Assembly: GCF_023195895.1 (NCBI RefSeq)
Contig: NZ_JALPRK010000016.1
Location: 1 to 64,000, forward strand
Origin: Paenibacillus mellifer
Lineage (GTDB): Bacteria > Bacillota > Bacilli > Paenibacillales > Paenibacillaceae
DNA: 64,000 bases
Direction of reading: 5' to 3'
This document shows positions 16,281 through 25,685 of the stretch, piece after piece. The position numbers and the translations under genes were made by a program. Numbering within the stretch: position 1 is the first letter of the stretch; the number at the start of each line of letters is the position of its first letter. The notes below the pieces were generated by a model. That model worked only from the letters and a program-made list of their open reading frames with translations, searched no databases and was not told where the DNA came from.

Positions 16281-18836
16281 TCAATGTTCACGATCGATAA
16301 CCAGATACCATGGCCTTTCCGACTTCAGGCAGATATTCGCCTCTGACACATCAATCCCATCATTTGCCGTACTTATCCGCAAGTTCCTTTTGGATAAGTC
16401 TATTTTAAGTTCGATAATGGAACTTCGGTCCATCTCAATGCTCCAATCGTTCACTGTATCGTGGACTCGCATCCGTAGTCCGTCTCGGGGGCGAATCGTC
16501 CAGACACTGCCATCCACCTTGACATCACAGCCAAATCCGTATAATCCAAGAATGGGGTGTTCAATAATCACGGAAGAAGCCATTTTCAAACCCGCAAAGT
16601 AACCAAGTCCGCTTTCCCCAGAAATCTGCCAGGCTTTTTTAATTAAGGGCACTTTCCCAGGCACAATCTCCTTGCTGTCTTCCTGCCCGGTATGCAGAAC
16701 CCAGCAGGAGCTCCCCAACTTTTTCGGATCTTCATCCCAATATCCGGAGTTGATTAATGACCAACCCGCCAGATAGGAGGCATATGCGGACTTGATCAGT
16801 TCATAATCTCCCATCCCTACATTTAAGGAGTAATCGTACATGGTCCACCCGCCCAACTGGGTCATGTAACTCACGTTCCAAAACGTTTCCCCGTGTGCTC
16901 GAAGATCGGTATTATAGTAGTACCACTGCGGCTGGTGGCCCCGATTTCCAAAGGACGCCAGCACTGCTTTCTCCATGGTTTGTTGGTCGTCAATGCTCTT
17001 CGCGTAAGCATAGACTGCTTCATAGGCTGTGGAGTCATAAGCCATTTCAGACCCGAAAGGATAGGCCTCCTTCTGAAAAAAAGAGGATTTTGAGGTGGAA
17101 ATCTCGCGAATCCCTTCTGCTTCCTCGGACATTCCCTCCGAGGCAAGCGCATCGGCCAGATACAACGGGATTGTTAGTTCTCCCATATTTCCATACTCCG
17201 TGGAGCCAACGCCCTCCGGGAACATCCAGTAGGAGAACATGGCCTTCGTGTAACGATAGGCTTTGTCAAGGTAATACGTTGCCGGTTTTAGATATTGAAT
17301 GCAATATCCCTTTTGAATTCGGTACATATTAAAATAAGTATTAATCACATGAACATAATTAAAGGCCCTCCAAACATCATCAGCCCCATAACCTTTCCAT
17401 GGATCAAACATCACGAACCAAGGCACCATCCTGTGCACCCGGTATCCGGGCTGCTCTGTAAGCCGATTCTCAACGAAATCAGAGAGATAAGCTTCGAGCA
17501 CTTTCAATTGGGACTCCACCGGTCTGTAAACATTTTTTTCTGAAAGGAACAATCCGCTGACCAGTCCGATCTCATCGCTCCCGCCAGCCCACCAATCATC
17601 CCTATACGGATTGCAGGTTGAATTAATCCTGCTATTCAACGTCATATCCCACATTAGCAAGCCATGATAACAAGGATCTTCGGGATTGGTTTCAAAATGG
17701 TTGTCTGCGATAAAAGCCGCATGTTTGTCTATCAACTTTTCGATGTTCTCCACGCAAAAAAACTGTAGTACCATTTGTTCGCCATCCCCATAATGGATGG
17801 TAATATCATTGACGCCCAAGCTTTGAAAACCTATGGAATAAACGCTATATCCGTTTTCTCGTTCTCCTTCATACGTGATATGCGTTCGGCCAGGAAAGGA
17901 AGGCTCAAGGGAATGAACTTCCTTTTGGGACCGCAGCAGTAGCGTTGCCCGATCATCGTCGGGAACTACCATGCCCGGCAAAACCTCGACTTCTACCAAG
18001 CCGTTCTCAAAAGCGAGCCTGCTGATATCGGCAAAGCTGTCGGCCCAGTCCAGCGTGAAGCTGTACGTAACGCTCTCTCCGGGGGTTAATTGCAGGGTTG
18101 AGCTTCCCTTGAGAATGACGGTAACAAGCCCTTCCCAGCTTTCGTTAAACGTTCCGTAACTACCAAATGGAACCCCTTTTTCCGGATCTGTCTTTATATT
18201 CTGTTTTCTTTCCAAATCGATTCCAGAGAGCCCGGTCTTCTCGCCCGCAAGCATGACCAGGCAAGGCGGGACACCATTGGACCGCGCCCAATAGATATAG
18301 GAGCCCTCACCCGCTATACAAGTATGTCGCAGTACATTCTGTTCATATTTATATTGAGAATCCCCCCTGAAAATCTGGTTGAATAGAAGCGGGATTCCAA
18401 TGTAATCAAATGCAATTCCTTTATCCGAACGGTTGGCAAAGGTCATGTTCCAATGAAAGCCTTTTTCCGCTAGAACATATTCCATGCTTAGATCAAAGTG
18501 CTTAAGCCCCTCTTCATGTGAAGAATCCCCTTGATAGGCAACCTCCAATTTGTTCCCATTGAGCCGGATTGATCGAACGTCCGCCGAAGGTCCCGAGTTG
18601 CCAACCATCCATGCGCTTTCCCCGATACGGTATCTGGTGACGACATGACCGAACCACTTGGCATCCGGAACGTCCATCTCGGGAAACTCGGACGGGTCCA
18701 CCAGGTATTCGGTTTGATAAATATCCTTTTTGTTTTTAAGAGAGACGAAGCCCCCGCGCTCCGCGTCAAATCTCAAGAAAAAGGTGTCATTCTCCAGGAT
18801 AATATCTTTGTTTTCCGTTACCCTGTTTGAGTTCAT
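16281..18836 (-). CDS. Large DUF5695-like carbohydrate-active protein
   Basis: An 851-residue cytoplasmic protein without signal peptide. The N-terminal half (1-350) looks beta-rich (FFLRFDAERGGFVSLKN, LTPGESVTYSFTLDWAD). The middle (about 380-700) is Trp/Tyr-rich and helical, like an (alpha/alpha)6 toroid: DDWWAGGSDEIGLVSGLF, VPWFVMFDPWKGYG, FPEGVGSTEYGNMGELTIP. A small beta domain closes it. This layout resembles DUF5695-type proteins of glycan loci; I am only moderately sure of the family name. It follows the GH127 gene after a terminator and precedes the GH39-like remnant, suggesting a role on arabinose-containing or acidic oligosaccharides. Activity unknown. Confidence 0.75.
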   Translation of the reverse strand: MNSNRVTENKDIILENDTFFLRFDAERGGFVSLKNKKDIYQTEYLVDPSEFPEMDVPDAKWFGHVVTRYRIGESAWMVGNSGPSADVRSIRLNGNKLEVAYQGDSSHEEGLKHFDLSMEYVLAEKGFHWNMTFANRSDKGIAFDYIGIPLLFNQIFRGDSQYKYEQNVLRHTCIAGEGSYIYWARSNGVPPCLVMLAGEKTGLSGIDLERKQNIKTDPEKGVPFGSYGTFNESWEGLVTVILKGSSTLQLTPGESVTYSFTLDWADSFADISRLAFENGLVEVEVLPGMVVPDDDRATLLLRSQKEVHSLEPSFPGRTHITYEGERENGYSVYSIGFQSLGVNDITIHYGDGEQMVLQFFCVENIEKLIDKHAAFIADNHFETNPEDPCYHGLLMWDMTLNSRINSTCNPYRDDWWAGGSDEIGLVSGLFLSEKNVYRPVESQLKVLEAYLSDFVENRLTEQPGYRVHRMVPWFVMFDPWKGYGADDVWRAFNYVHVINTYFNMYRIQKGYCIQYLKPATYYLDKAYRYTKAMFSYWMFPEGVGSTEYGNMGELTIPLYLADALASEGMSEEAEGIREISTSKSSFFQKEAYPFGSEMAYDSTAYEAVYAYAKSIDDQQTMEKAVLASFGNRGHQPQWYYYNTDLRAHGETFWNVSYMTQLGGWTMYDYSLNVGMGDYELIKSAYASYLAGWSLINSGYWDEDPKKLGSSCWVLHTGQEDSKEIVPGKVPLIKKAWQISGESGLGYFAGLKMASSVIIEHPILGLYGFGCDVKVDGSVWTIRPRDGLRMRVHDTVNDWSIEMDRSSIIELKIDLSKRNLRISTANDGIDVSEANICLKSERPWYLVIDREH

Positions 18837-18896
18837 ATTTTTTCTCTCCCCTTATCAATTAAAGATTCCTGAATTCACGGTTTCCCCAATTCCTTT

Positions 18897-18933
18897 GAAA
18901 AAATTGCCCTGAAACAAACTTGATCAGGGCAAT
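18897..18933 (-). terminator. Terminator after GH127 gene
   Basis: ATTGCCCTGA (18903-18912) pairs with TCAGGGCAAT (18924-18933). On the minus strand a T run follows (complement of 18897-18903). It separates GH127 from the downstream DUF5695-like gene, which must rely on read-through or its own promoter. Confidence 0.8.
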
Positions 18934-18941
18934 CCGTTATA

Positions 18942-20906
18942 TTAAGAATGAACCTCTCGGACCCAAACCCGCATTTCGCCCAAACCTCTATTAGCCCAAG
19001 CGTAATAAGGGATAAACTTCAGGGATGCAGGCTCCGTCTCCGCATCTGTATTCCTTTTATATAAAGATTCACCCCAGTCAGTAAACTTCTCCTTTCTTCC
19101 TTCAGCCGTAACTACATAAATTCCGCCGAAAAGGGATGGGTCTTCCTGCACATGCAGTTCTGCTTCCCTAGGAAGCAGAAACTGGTATAAACCGGCCTCG
19201 TTGTCCGCTTCCTCCAGGCAGTATACTAATGGCCCGCGCTGAATGGCGACCTTTCCAGCGGTTTGACGAACAAGCGGATGACCTTTCATTCGAAGAACCG
19301 GCATGGAGAGATGCAGCTTGATTGTATCCCCTTGCTTCCACGTCCCTTCAATCATCGCGTATCCGTTGACTACAATGCCATCCAGCGGCTTATTAATGCC
19401 ATTTATAGAAAGCTCGGCTTCCTCGCACCAATCCGGAATACGCAATGCCATCGTAAACGCGGTTTCTTTCTCTGTCTGTACAGTAAAACGAATATCCCCG
19501 CTCCAAGGGTAATTGGATTCCTGGCTCAAGACGACTTGATTTTCGCTCAACACCATTTTCGCTTCTCCGCTTACATACAAATGAGCGTAAACGGTATTCT
19601 GATTCACCGTGTAGATATATTGACCAAGTGATGCCAGCGTTCTGGCTACGTTCGGCGGACAGCAGGCGCATCCAAACCAGCCTTGCCGAACTGGTTTGAC
19701 ATGTTCATAAATGTGGTTTGCTCCACACGCATGCGGATGGACCTCAAGCGGATTGACATAGAAAAAGCTCTTTCCATCGAGAGACATTCCGCCAATCACC
19801 GTATTGTAAAGGGCTCTTTCCATGACGTCCGCATAGCGGCTGTTCGGCTCCAGTTGCAACATGCGATGAGCGAAGAACATCAGGCCGATGGAAGCGCATG
19901 TCTCCGCGTAGACTGTATCGTTCGGCAGGTCATAATCAACACTGAAAGCTTCGCCATGGCTTTGGGAACCGATTCCTCCGGTAATGTACATTTGTCTAGA
20001 CACCATATTGTCCCAGAGTCTTTTGCACGATTCCAGCATCTCGGCATCCCCCGTTACAGCGGCCAAATGCGCCATCCCCGTACACATGTAGACGAAGCGA
20101 ACAGCATGACCGACAGCCTTATCCTGCTCATGGATCGGTTTGTGGGCCTGACTGTAGGATTTGTCGTTGATGATCCAGGGACCGAAATGGGTCGTCTTGC
20201 CCCGTTTTTCATATTCAATATCGTAAAAATGCGGCTCCCTCCCCCTTTCTTCCAGGAAGTAACGGCTCAATTTAAGATATCTTTCATTACCGGTTGCTTC
20301 ATACAGCCTCATCAGCGCCAGCTCAATTTCCTGATGGCCGTCGTATCCCCTCAATTTGCCCGGCTCGGTACCGAACACACTGTCAATATAGTCGGCAAAT
20401 TTGCATACCACATCCAGAATCTTTCGTTTTCCGGTTGCTTGATAATAAGCGACTGCACCTTCTATCATATGACCGGCACAATACAGTTCATGGCATTCCG
20501 CTAGATTGGTCCAACGTTTACCTGGCTCTTTAAGCGTATAATAGGTGTTCAGATACCCGTCATCCTGCTGGGCTTTCGCAATGATTTCAATAACACCATC
20601 GGCAATCCGTTCTATTTCGGGATCTCTTTCCGTAGCCAACAGATAGCCGACCGCTTCCAACCACTTTGCCACGTCGCTATCCTGGAACACCATGCCGTAA
20701 AATTCGCCTTCCGCCTCGCCTGCCGCGATTTTAAAATTTTGAATCGCATGACTCGGTTCTGCTTCAGCAATACGGTCATTCAGAGCATCCCATTGGTAAG
20801 GAACAACAACTTGTCTTATTAGATTGATATATTCGGACCAGAACGGATCGCGAATTTGCACATCGGTTAATGGCAAGATATTGGTTTTGCATACAGTATG
20901 AGTCAT
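18942..20906 (-). CDS. GH127 beta-L-arabinofuranosidase (DUF1680 family)
   Basis: A 654-residue enzyme of the (alpha/alpha)6 GH127 family, expected to cleave beta-L-arabinofuranosides. The zinc/catalytic set known from the Bifidobacterium longum enzyme (E338, C340, C417, C418) is recognisable as E335 and C337 in YAETCASIG and C415/C416 in FGCACCPPN; one Cys of the latter pair is the nucleophile in the family. Other family segments: DSDVAKWLEAVGYLL, QQDDGYLNTYY, CHELYCAGHMIEGA, MYITGGIGS. No signal peptide, so it should act inside the cell on imported oligosaccharides. GGAGG precedes the ATG. It lies just after the YtcP-type permease gene, in one operon with the transporter. Confidence 0.93.
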   Translation of the reverse strand: MTHTVCKTNILPLTDVQIRDPFWSEYINLIRQVVVPYQWDALNDRIAEAEPSHAIQNFKIAAGEAEGEFYGMVFQDSDVAKWLEAVGYLLATERDPEIERIADGVIEIIAKAQQDDGYLNTYYTLKEPGKRWTNLAECHELYCAGHMIEGAVAYYQATGKRKILDVVCKFADYIDSVFGTEPGKLRGYDGHQEIELALMRLYEATGNERYLKLSRYFLEERGREPHFYDIEYEKRGKTTHFGPWIINDKSYSQAHKPIHEQDKAVGHAVRFVYMCTGMAHLAAVTGDAEMLESCKRLWDNMVSRQMYITGGIGSQSHGEAFSVDYDLPNDTVYAETCASIGLMFFAHRMLQLEPNSRYADVMERALYNTVIGGMSLDGKSFFYVNPLEVHPHACGANHIYEHVKPVRQGWFGCACCPPNVARTLASLGQYIYTVNQNTVYAHLYVSGEAKMVLSENQVVLSQESNYPWSGDIRFTVQTEKETAFTMALRIPDWCEEAELSINGINKPLDGIVVNGYAMIEGTWKQGDTIKLHLSMPVLRMKGHPLVRQTAGKVAIQRGPLVYCLEEADNEAGLYQFLLPREAELHVQEDPSLFGGIYVVTAEGRKEKFTDWGESLYKRNTDAETEPASLKFIPYYAWANRGLGEMRVWVREVHS

Positions 20907-20952
20907 CTTTCAATACCTCCAGCTAAAATAATTATCGTATTTTTATTTCTTT

Positions 20953-21840
20953 TTAACCTTTAACGGCGCCATGGACCAACCCTGTAACGAAATACCTCTG
21001 CAAGAACGGATAGATGAATAGCATCGGCAAAATCGAAATCATGACGACCGCCGCCTCCATCTGCCGAGGATCTACTGCATTAGTTTCCCCAAATACTTGC
21101 GTAGCTGCCCCCAGTAAATCCTGCGGTCGATTCTCAATCAGGATTCTGCGGATAACGGACTGAAGCACCCACTTCTTGGTATCTGTTATATACAGGAACA
21201 CATCATACCAAGCCTGCCAATGAGCTACTCCGACCCAAAGCGCAACGGTGGCCAGGATAGGAGCCGACAATGGAAGGGATATCCGAAAGAAAATCTTCAG
21301 GTGACTCGCCCCATCTATAACCGCCGATTCCTCCAACTCCACTGGCAGCGACCGGAAATAATTGCGAATGATAAAAACGTTCACAGGACCGATCAATCCG
21401 GGAAGGATCAGCGCCCAGATCGAATTCATAAGACCCAGCCCTTTAATCAACAGGTAGCTCGGAATTAATCCGCCGCTAAACAGCATGGTAAACAAAATGA
21501 AGAAGGTAATCGGTTTATTAATAGGAAGCTTGCTTTTCGCCAAGGGATACGCTGTCAGTGCCGTAAATAGTATACTGAGAGCCGTGCCTAGCACTGTCCG
21601 GACAATCGTGTTCCAATATCCACGCCATATCGCATCATAATGAAAAATAGCAATATAACTGTCAAAATTGAAACTCTTCGGATACCAGAGCGTCCCTAGT
21701 GAATATAAATGCTCTCGCGAACTAAGAGAGATGAGTGCCTGGTTCCAAAAAGGAAACAGGGTTACAATCAAAAGAAGGGCCATCACAACATAATTAAATA
21801 CTTCGAATATATAGTCGCCTAAGGAAGAGTTTCTTCTCAT
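20953..21840 (-). CDS. Carbohydrate ABC transporter permease (YtcP-type)
   Basis: Membrane subunit of about 295 residues with six hydrophobic segments. The EAA loop is ELEESAVIDGASHLKIFFRI, followed by SLPLSAPILATV. It ends in YFVTGLVHGAVKG, as usual for this subfamily. The start MRRNSS is chosen because CTGGAGGTC lies 8 bases upstream; a longer frame to 21882 would overlap the preceding gene and lacks such a site. It pairs with the LplB-type permease 19 bp upstream. Confidence 0.93.
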   Translation of the reverse strand: MRRNSSLGDYIFEVFNYVVMALLLIVTLFPFWNQALISLSSREHLYSLGTLWYPKSFNFDSYIAIFHYDAIWRGYWNTIVRTVLGTALSILFTALTAYPLAKSKLPINKPITFFILFTMLFSGGLIPSYLLIKGLGLMNSIWALILPGLIGPVNVFIIRNYFRSLPVELEESAVIDGASHLKIFFRISLPLSAPILATVALWVGVAHWQAWYDVFLYITDTKKWVLQSVIRRILIENRPQDLLGAATQVFGETNAVDPRQMEAAVVMISILPMLFIYPFLQRYFVTGLVHGAVKG

Positions 21841-21859
21841 ATATTTGACCTCCAGGGAT

Positions 21860-22771
21860 TTACCATAAAGTACTGTAATCACTGTCTAGTTTTTTCGCCA
21901 AGCGGTTCGTAACGACAATTAGAACCAACGCGACGACGGATTTAAAAATACCGAGGGCTGTGGACAGACTATACTGAACCTGCTGGATCCCTACTCTGTA
22001 CATATAAGTGTCAACAATATCCGATACTTCCATAACGGCGCTGTTATACAGGTTGAAGATCTGGTCGAAACCGGCATTAAGAATATTGGCCATAGATAAG
22101 ATCAACATAATAACGACCATGAACGCGATACCCGGCAAGGTAATGTACCGGATCCGCTGCAGACGCGTAGCGCCGTCAATCGCTGCGGCCTCATGCAGGC
22201 TGTTGTCAACTCCCGCAATAGCCGCAAAATAAATAATTGCTCCCCACCCGAATTCTTTCCAAATATCCGAAATGACCAAGACGGCCCTGAAGTAACCGGG
22301 TTCTGACAAAAACATAATCGGGTCAAGTCCAATAAAGGCAAAAATAGAATTCACAGTCCCATCCAGAGAAAGAATGGACTCCAATATGCCAGCCAGCGCA
22401 ATCCAGGAAATAAAGTGAGGAAGATAGGATGCGGTCTGGACAAACCTTTTGAATTTTGCCAAACGAATCTCATTTAGGAGGACGGCGAACAAAATGGGCA
22501 TCGGAAACCCGAAAAACAATTTCATCAAGCTGATCAACAACGTATTTTTAAGTACCGTGTAAAAATAAGGATCCGAAAACAACTGGTTGAAATATTTCAT
22601 ACCGACCCATGGACTGTCTGCAATACCTTCCATTAAATGATAGTCCTTGAATGCGATGACAATACCTAACATGGGAACGTAGCAAAACAAGACAAAATAA
22701 ATAATGCCGGGAATGAGCATAAAAAATAACGGAAGATAGTTCTTAAACGATTTAGTAGCCACTCGTCTCAC
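21860..22771 (-). CDS. Sugar ABC transporter permease (LplB-type)
   Basis: A 303-residue membrane protein with LplB-family hallmarks: YLPLFFMLIPGIIYFVLFCYVPMLG at the N-terminus, EAAAIDGATRLQRIRYI as the EAA loop, and DTYMYRVGIQQVQYSLSTALGIFKS near the end. Translation appears to start at GTG (22771). A GC-rich hairpin separates it from the binding-protein gene upstream, so it is probably expressed less than that gene. Confidence 0.93.
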   Translation of the reverse strand: MRRVATKSFKNYLPLFFMLIPGIIYFVLFCYVPMLGIVIAFKDYHLMEGIADSPWVGMKYFNQLFSDPYFYTVLKNTLLISLMKLFFGFPMPILFAVLLNEIRLAKFKRFVQTASYLPHFISWIALAGILESILSLDGTVNSIFAFIGLDPIMFLSEPGYFRAVLVISDIWKEFGWGAIIYFAAIAGVDNSLHEAAAIDGATRLQRIRYITLPGIAFMVVIMLILSMANILNAGFDQIFNLYNSAVMEVSDIVDTYMYRVGIQQVQYSLSTALGIFKSVVALVLIVVTNRLAKKLDSDYSTLW

Positions 22772-22780
22772 TCTTTTCCG

Positions 22781-22812
22781 AAGAGGATGAGGAGGGGAGG
22801 ACCCCCTCCCTC
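22781..22812 (-). terminator. Hairpin between binding-protein and permease genes
   Basis: GAGGAGGGGAGG pairs imperfectly with CCCCCTCCCTC immediately after the binding-protein stop. Without a clear T run on the minus strand, it is better read as an mRNA-stabilising or attenuating element that lifts binding-protein expression above the permeases. Confidence 0.5.
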
Positions 22813-22813
22813 T

Positions 22814-24397
22814 TTATTTCTTGAATGCGGTATCATATATATTCTGGGCTTCCTGAAGGGCTTTATCGCCGCCTTGCTTTTTCCATTCCGCAACATAGTC
22901 ATCAAATTCCGAAATTGGACGTTTCCCTGATATGAAGTCGATAATTGCTTTATTCGTCAATGTAGTCAGTTTTTCGCTAACCTCTTCCCATTTAGGCTTA
23001 GGGAACAGTGCGAGAATATCATATTTCCCACTTGCAGCTGCCTGGGCGTTCTGTTTATATTCTCTTTCCACGTTCGTAGGGAACGTCAGAAGCGTTTCTT
23101 TCTCCGTGTCATAGAACGGAGATTCGAGAGACGGGAAACGGATTTCCGGTACAATCCCTACCTTCTGTCTTTCATCGGGTTTATCGTAAGGAGACAGCCA
23201 TGCGTATTCGCCATTTTCTTTTTTGAAGTGCGTTCCTTCTTCGCCGTAAGCTCTTTTTTCAAGCCAGCTCATGTCGGTATTGACCTGATCAAAGATTTGC
23301 AAATATTTTTTCATTTTTTCCGGATCTTTTTCCATATGTTTGCCGAACATAATTCCCACGCCGGGAATCGGGTTGAATTGCATAATTCCCGAATCTCCAT
23401 TAGGTCCCTTTGGTCCTAAAGCTTGGGCCCACTCAGCCTGAGCATCGATATTTTTTAGCGGGGCATAAGCTCCGGTTTCTTCCTGACCTGCATAAATATT
23501 TTGCCAGGTCACCCCGACCTTGGAACTGACCACTTTATTGATCGCTCTATCAAAATCAAGCGTTACCCATTCCGGATCAATTAGGCCCATCTTGTACCAT
23601 TTATTTAACAAGGTAAGCGCATCTTTCATCTGCGGTTCAACTTCGCCGCGAACGATTTTTCCGTCTTTTTCCGTCCACATTCCCGGATAGATTCCATAGG
23701 CACCGTAAATTGGACTAAATGCCCATGTCGGATCACTCGTAATGCCTAAATATCCTGCGTTGTATTTATCTTTAAACTTAACTAGAACTTCTTCCAACTC
23801 CGGCAAGGTTTCCGGTACTTTTGCGCCAATTCCGTCAAGCCAATCCTGGCGGTAATACATCACGCAAAATTGAGCCAAATCCGGATATGCGACCGGAATG
23901 GTATAGTTTTTGCCATCCCGCTGAAATAATGAAAATGCGGATCCCTGAAAGATGTTATCGTATTTTTGAACCCATTCCATATAATTCGGCATGTTTTCTT
24001 TAATCATATCGACAGGAATTTCAGCCAGTACGCCTTGCTTGACGTAATTATCAAACATATTTACAGTTATCGCCTGATCGTTGATCCAATCCGGTACGTC
24101 CCCACTAGAGATCTGTACGTTAAGTTTATCTATATAATCCTGTGCTCCTGTACCACGCATTTCCACGTTTATCTTCACATCAAAAGCTTTTTCGATTTCC
24201 TGAAAGAAATAAGCGTCGCTCTTAATTTGTTCATTACTGACCCATGCTTCCAACTCCATCGGTTTTGATGACTGTTCGTTTCCAGGAACACTTTCAGCTT
24301 TTTCTTTATTATTACCGGACGAGCAACCTACGATAGAGGTGAACAATAAGACAGTACAACCAAACATTGCAGCAACTTTTGAAAACTTCATTTTCAA
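22814..24397 (-). CDS. LplA-like sugar-binding lipoprotein of an ABC transporter
   Basis: A 527-residue extracellular binding protein. The N-terminus has a hydrophobic signal and lipobox SIVGC (lipidated C25), then a charged linker. Family features include DAYFFQEIEKAFDVKINVEMRG, DVPDWINDQAITV, YYRQDWLDGIGAKVPETLPE and a C-terminal FISGKRPISEFDDYVAEWKK. It is the first transporter gene after the LacI regulator and delivers substrate to the LplB- and YtcP-type permeases. The downstream GH127 suggests arabino-oligosaccharides as substrate (inference). No ATPase gene is nearby. Confidence 0.93.
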   Translation of the reverse strand: MKMKFSKVAAMFGCTVLLFTSIVGCSSGNNKEKAESVPGNEQSSKPMELEAWVSNEQIKSDAYFFQEIEKAFDVKINVEMRGTGAQDYIDKLNVQISSGDVPDWINDQAITVNMFDNYVKQGVLAEIPVDMIKENMPNYMEWVQKYDNIFQGSAFSLFQRDGKNYTIPVAYPDLAQFCVMYYRQDWLDGIGAKVPETLPELEEVLVKFKDKYNAGYLGITSDPTWAFSPIYGAYGIYPGMWTEKDGKIVRGEVEPQMKDALTLLNKWYKMGLIDPEWVTLDFDRAINKVVSSKVGVTWQNIYAGQEETGAYAPLKNIDAQAEWAQALGPKGPNGDSGIMQFNPIPGVGIMFGKHMEKDPEKMKKYLQIFDQVNTDMSWLEKRAYGEEGTHFKKENGEYAWLSPYDKPDERQKVGIVPEIRFPSLESPFYDTEKETLLTFPTNVEREYKQNAQAAASGKYDILALFPKPKWEEVSEKLTTLTNKAIIDFISGKRPISEFDDYVAEWKKQGGDKALQEAQNIYDTAFKK

Positions 24398-24482
24398 AAA
24401 CCTCCCTTTTTTTTTTCGTCATGCGCTTCCTAGTATCCTTAAAACCATCGAAAGAAACTCACACCACCTCCTCAAAAGATAT

Positions 24483-25529
24483 CTAATTGTATTTGTAGTC
24501 ATGGTGCAGACCCGCCGAATCTCGTGCGATCAAATCGCAGGGCAATTCTATGCCACGGTTTATATCTTCATTGTCGACTAAAGCAATAAGAGTACTGGCT
24601 GCCATATATCCCATTTCATACAAAGGCAACTGCACGGTAGTCAAACTGGGTTTGGTATATTGGCAAAACTCTCTATTATCAAAGCCGATTACGGAGATAT
24701 CGTCGGGTACCTTCAAGCCTGAAGCCTGAATGGCATTGACTGCGCCTATAGCCATCAAATCGTTCATGGCCAAAATGGCCGTTGGGAGCTTATCGGAATC
24801 GACCAGTAATTTGCCAAGTTTATGACCAGACTCGAAACCCCAATCGCCTGTGACAACGAATTCATCACGATATAACATGTCCTGATTTTCGAGGGCAGCT
24901 TTATAGCCCGCTAGTCTTGACTCTGCTGCAAGGGAATCAGAGGGGCCGGCTATTAAAGCAATTCGATCATGTCCTAAATCGATTAAGGTCTTGGTTGCTT
25001 TGTAAAAGGCCGATTTGTCGTCGTAATTGACCGAAATCTGGTTTTCCGCATAACAACCAACGTAAAGAACAGGTTTATCTACGAGAGGTAAAACACCTGT
25101 TACATCCCGCGGATGCAGACCTACATAAATAATGCCGTCGACTTGAAAGCTTAACAAAGCAGCCAATGAGCCATCGATCGTTTTCTTGAATCGGGTAATT
25201 TCCGAAAAGTTATGCCCCATTTTTTCATTCAGCCCTAAATCGTTTAAGATAATGCGATAATTGTTTTGCTCGGAAAAAGCATTAATGCCGTTTATAATAG
25301 ACGGCGTGTTGAATACTGTAATATCTTCTGCGATGACTCCAATGGTATGAGTTCGATTTACTCTAAGACTTTTAGCAATTCGGTTAGGCTTGAAGTTCGT
25401 TTCTCGAATAATCTCCAGAATTTTCTCCCGCGTCTCCGAGCTCACCTGATCATTTCGATTGTTAAGCACATTTGAAACGGTGGCCGGAGAAACTTTGGCT
25501 AAAGCGGCGATCTCTTTTATCGTATTCAT
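24483..25529 (-). CDS. LacI/GalR-family regulator of the arabino-oligosaccharide locus
   Basis: A 348-residue regulator. The helix-turn-helix is at residues 3-24 (IKEIAALAKVSPATVSNVL), the hinge near PNRIAKSLRV, and the effector domain follows from TIGVIAEDITVFN. The ILAMNDLMAIGAVNAIQASG and VIGFDNREFCQ segments are typical of the sugar-binding fold. It is the first gene of the minus-strand block and lies 86 bp before the binding-protein gene. Its upstream region holds TTGAAAGCGGTTTAT, a candidate operator shared with the divergent AraC gene. Confidence 0.93.
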   Translation of the reverse strand: MNTIKEIAALAKVSPATVSNVLNNRNDQVSSETREKILEIIRETNFKPNRIAKSLRVNRTHTIGVIAEDITVFNTPSIINGINAFSEQNNYRIILNDLGLNEKMGHNFSEITRFKKTIDGSLAALLSFQVDGIIYVGLHPRDVTGVLPLVDKPVLYVGCYAENQISVNYDDKSAFYKATKTLIDLGHDRIALIAGPSDSLAAESRLAGYKAALENQDMLYRDEFVVTGDWGFESGHKLGKLLVDSDKLPTAILAMNDLMAIGAVNAIQASGLKVPDDISVIGFDNREFCQYTKPSLTTVQLPLYEMGYMAASTLIALVDNEDINRGIELPCDLIARDSAGLHHDYKYN

Positions 25530-25574
25530 ACTTCCCTCTTAATTTTTTTATTTTCCATTCACTCCCCACCACTT

Positions 25575-25589
25575 TTGAAAGCGGTTTAT
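25575..25589. promoter_or_regulatory. Candidate LacI-type operator or cre-like site
   Basis: TTGAAAGCGGTTTAT has the half-symmetric shape of LacI/GalR operators and departs from the cre consensus WTGNAANCGNWNNCW at one position. It lies between the divergent LacI and AraC genes and could serve either the local LacI protein or CcpA. Confidence 0.45.
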
Positions 25590-25685
25590 TTTAGGATTTG
25601 TTTGAATTATAATACTATGGAATAGGTAAAACCACGTTGAATCACAACCTATTTTTTTATATTTCACCCTAATGGGGGATTGTTT

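Noticed and set aside
19683-20504. Plus-strand open frame of 273 codons opposite GH127
   Set aside because: Antisense to the catalytic core of GH127, no recognisable motif and no promoter.
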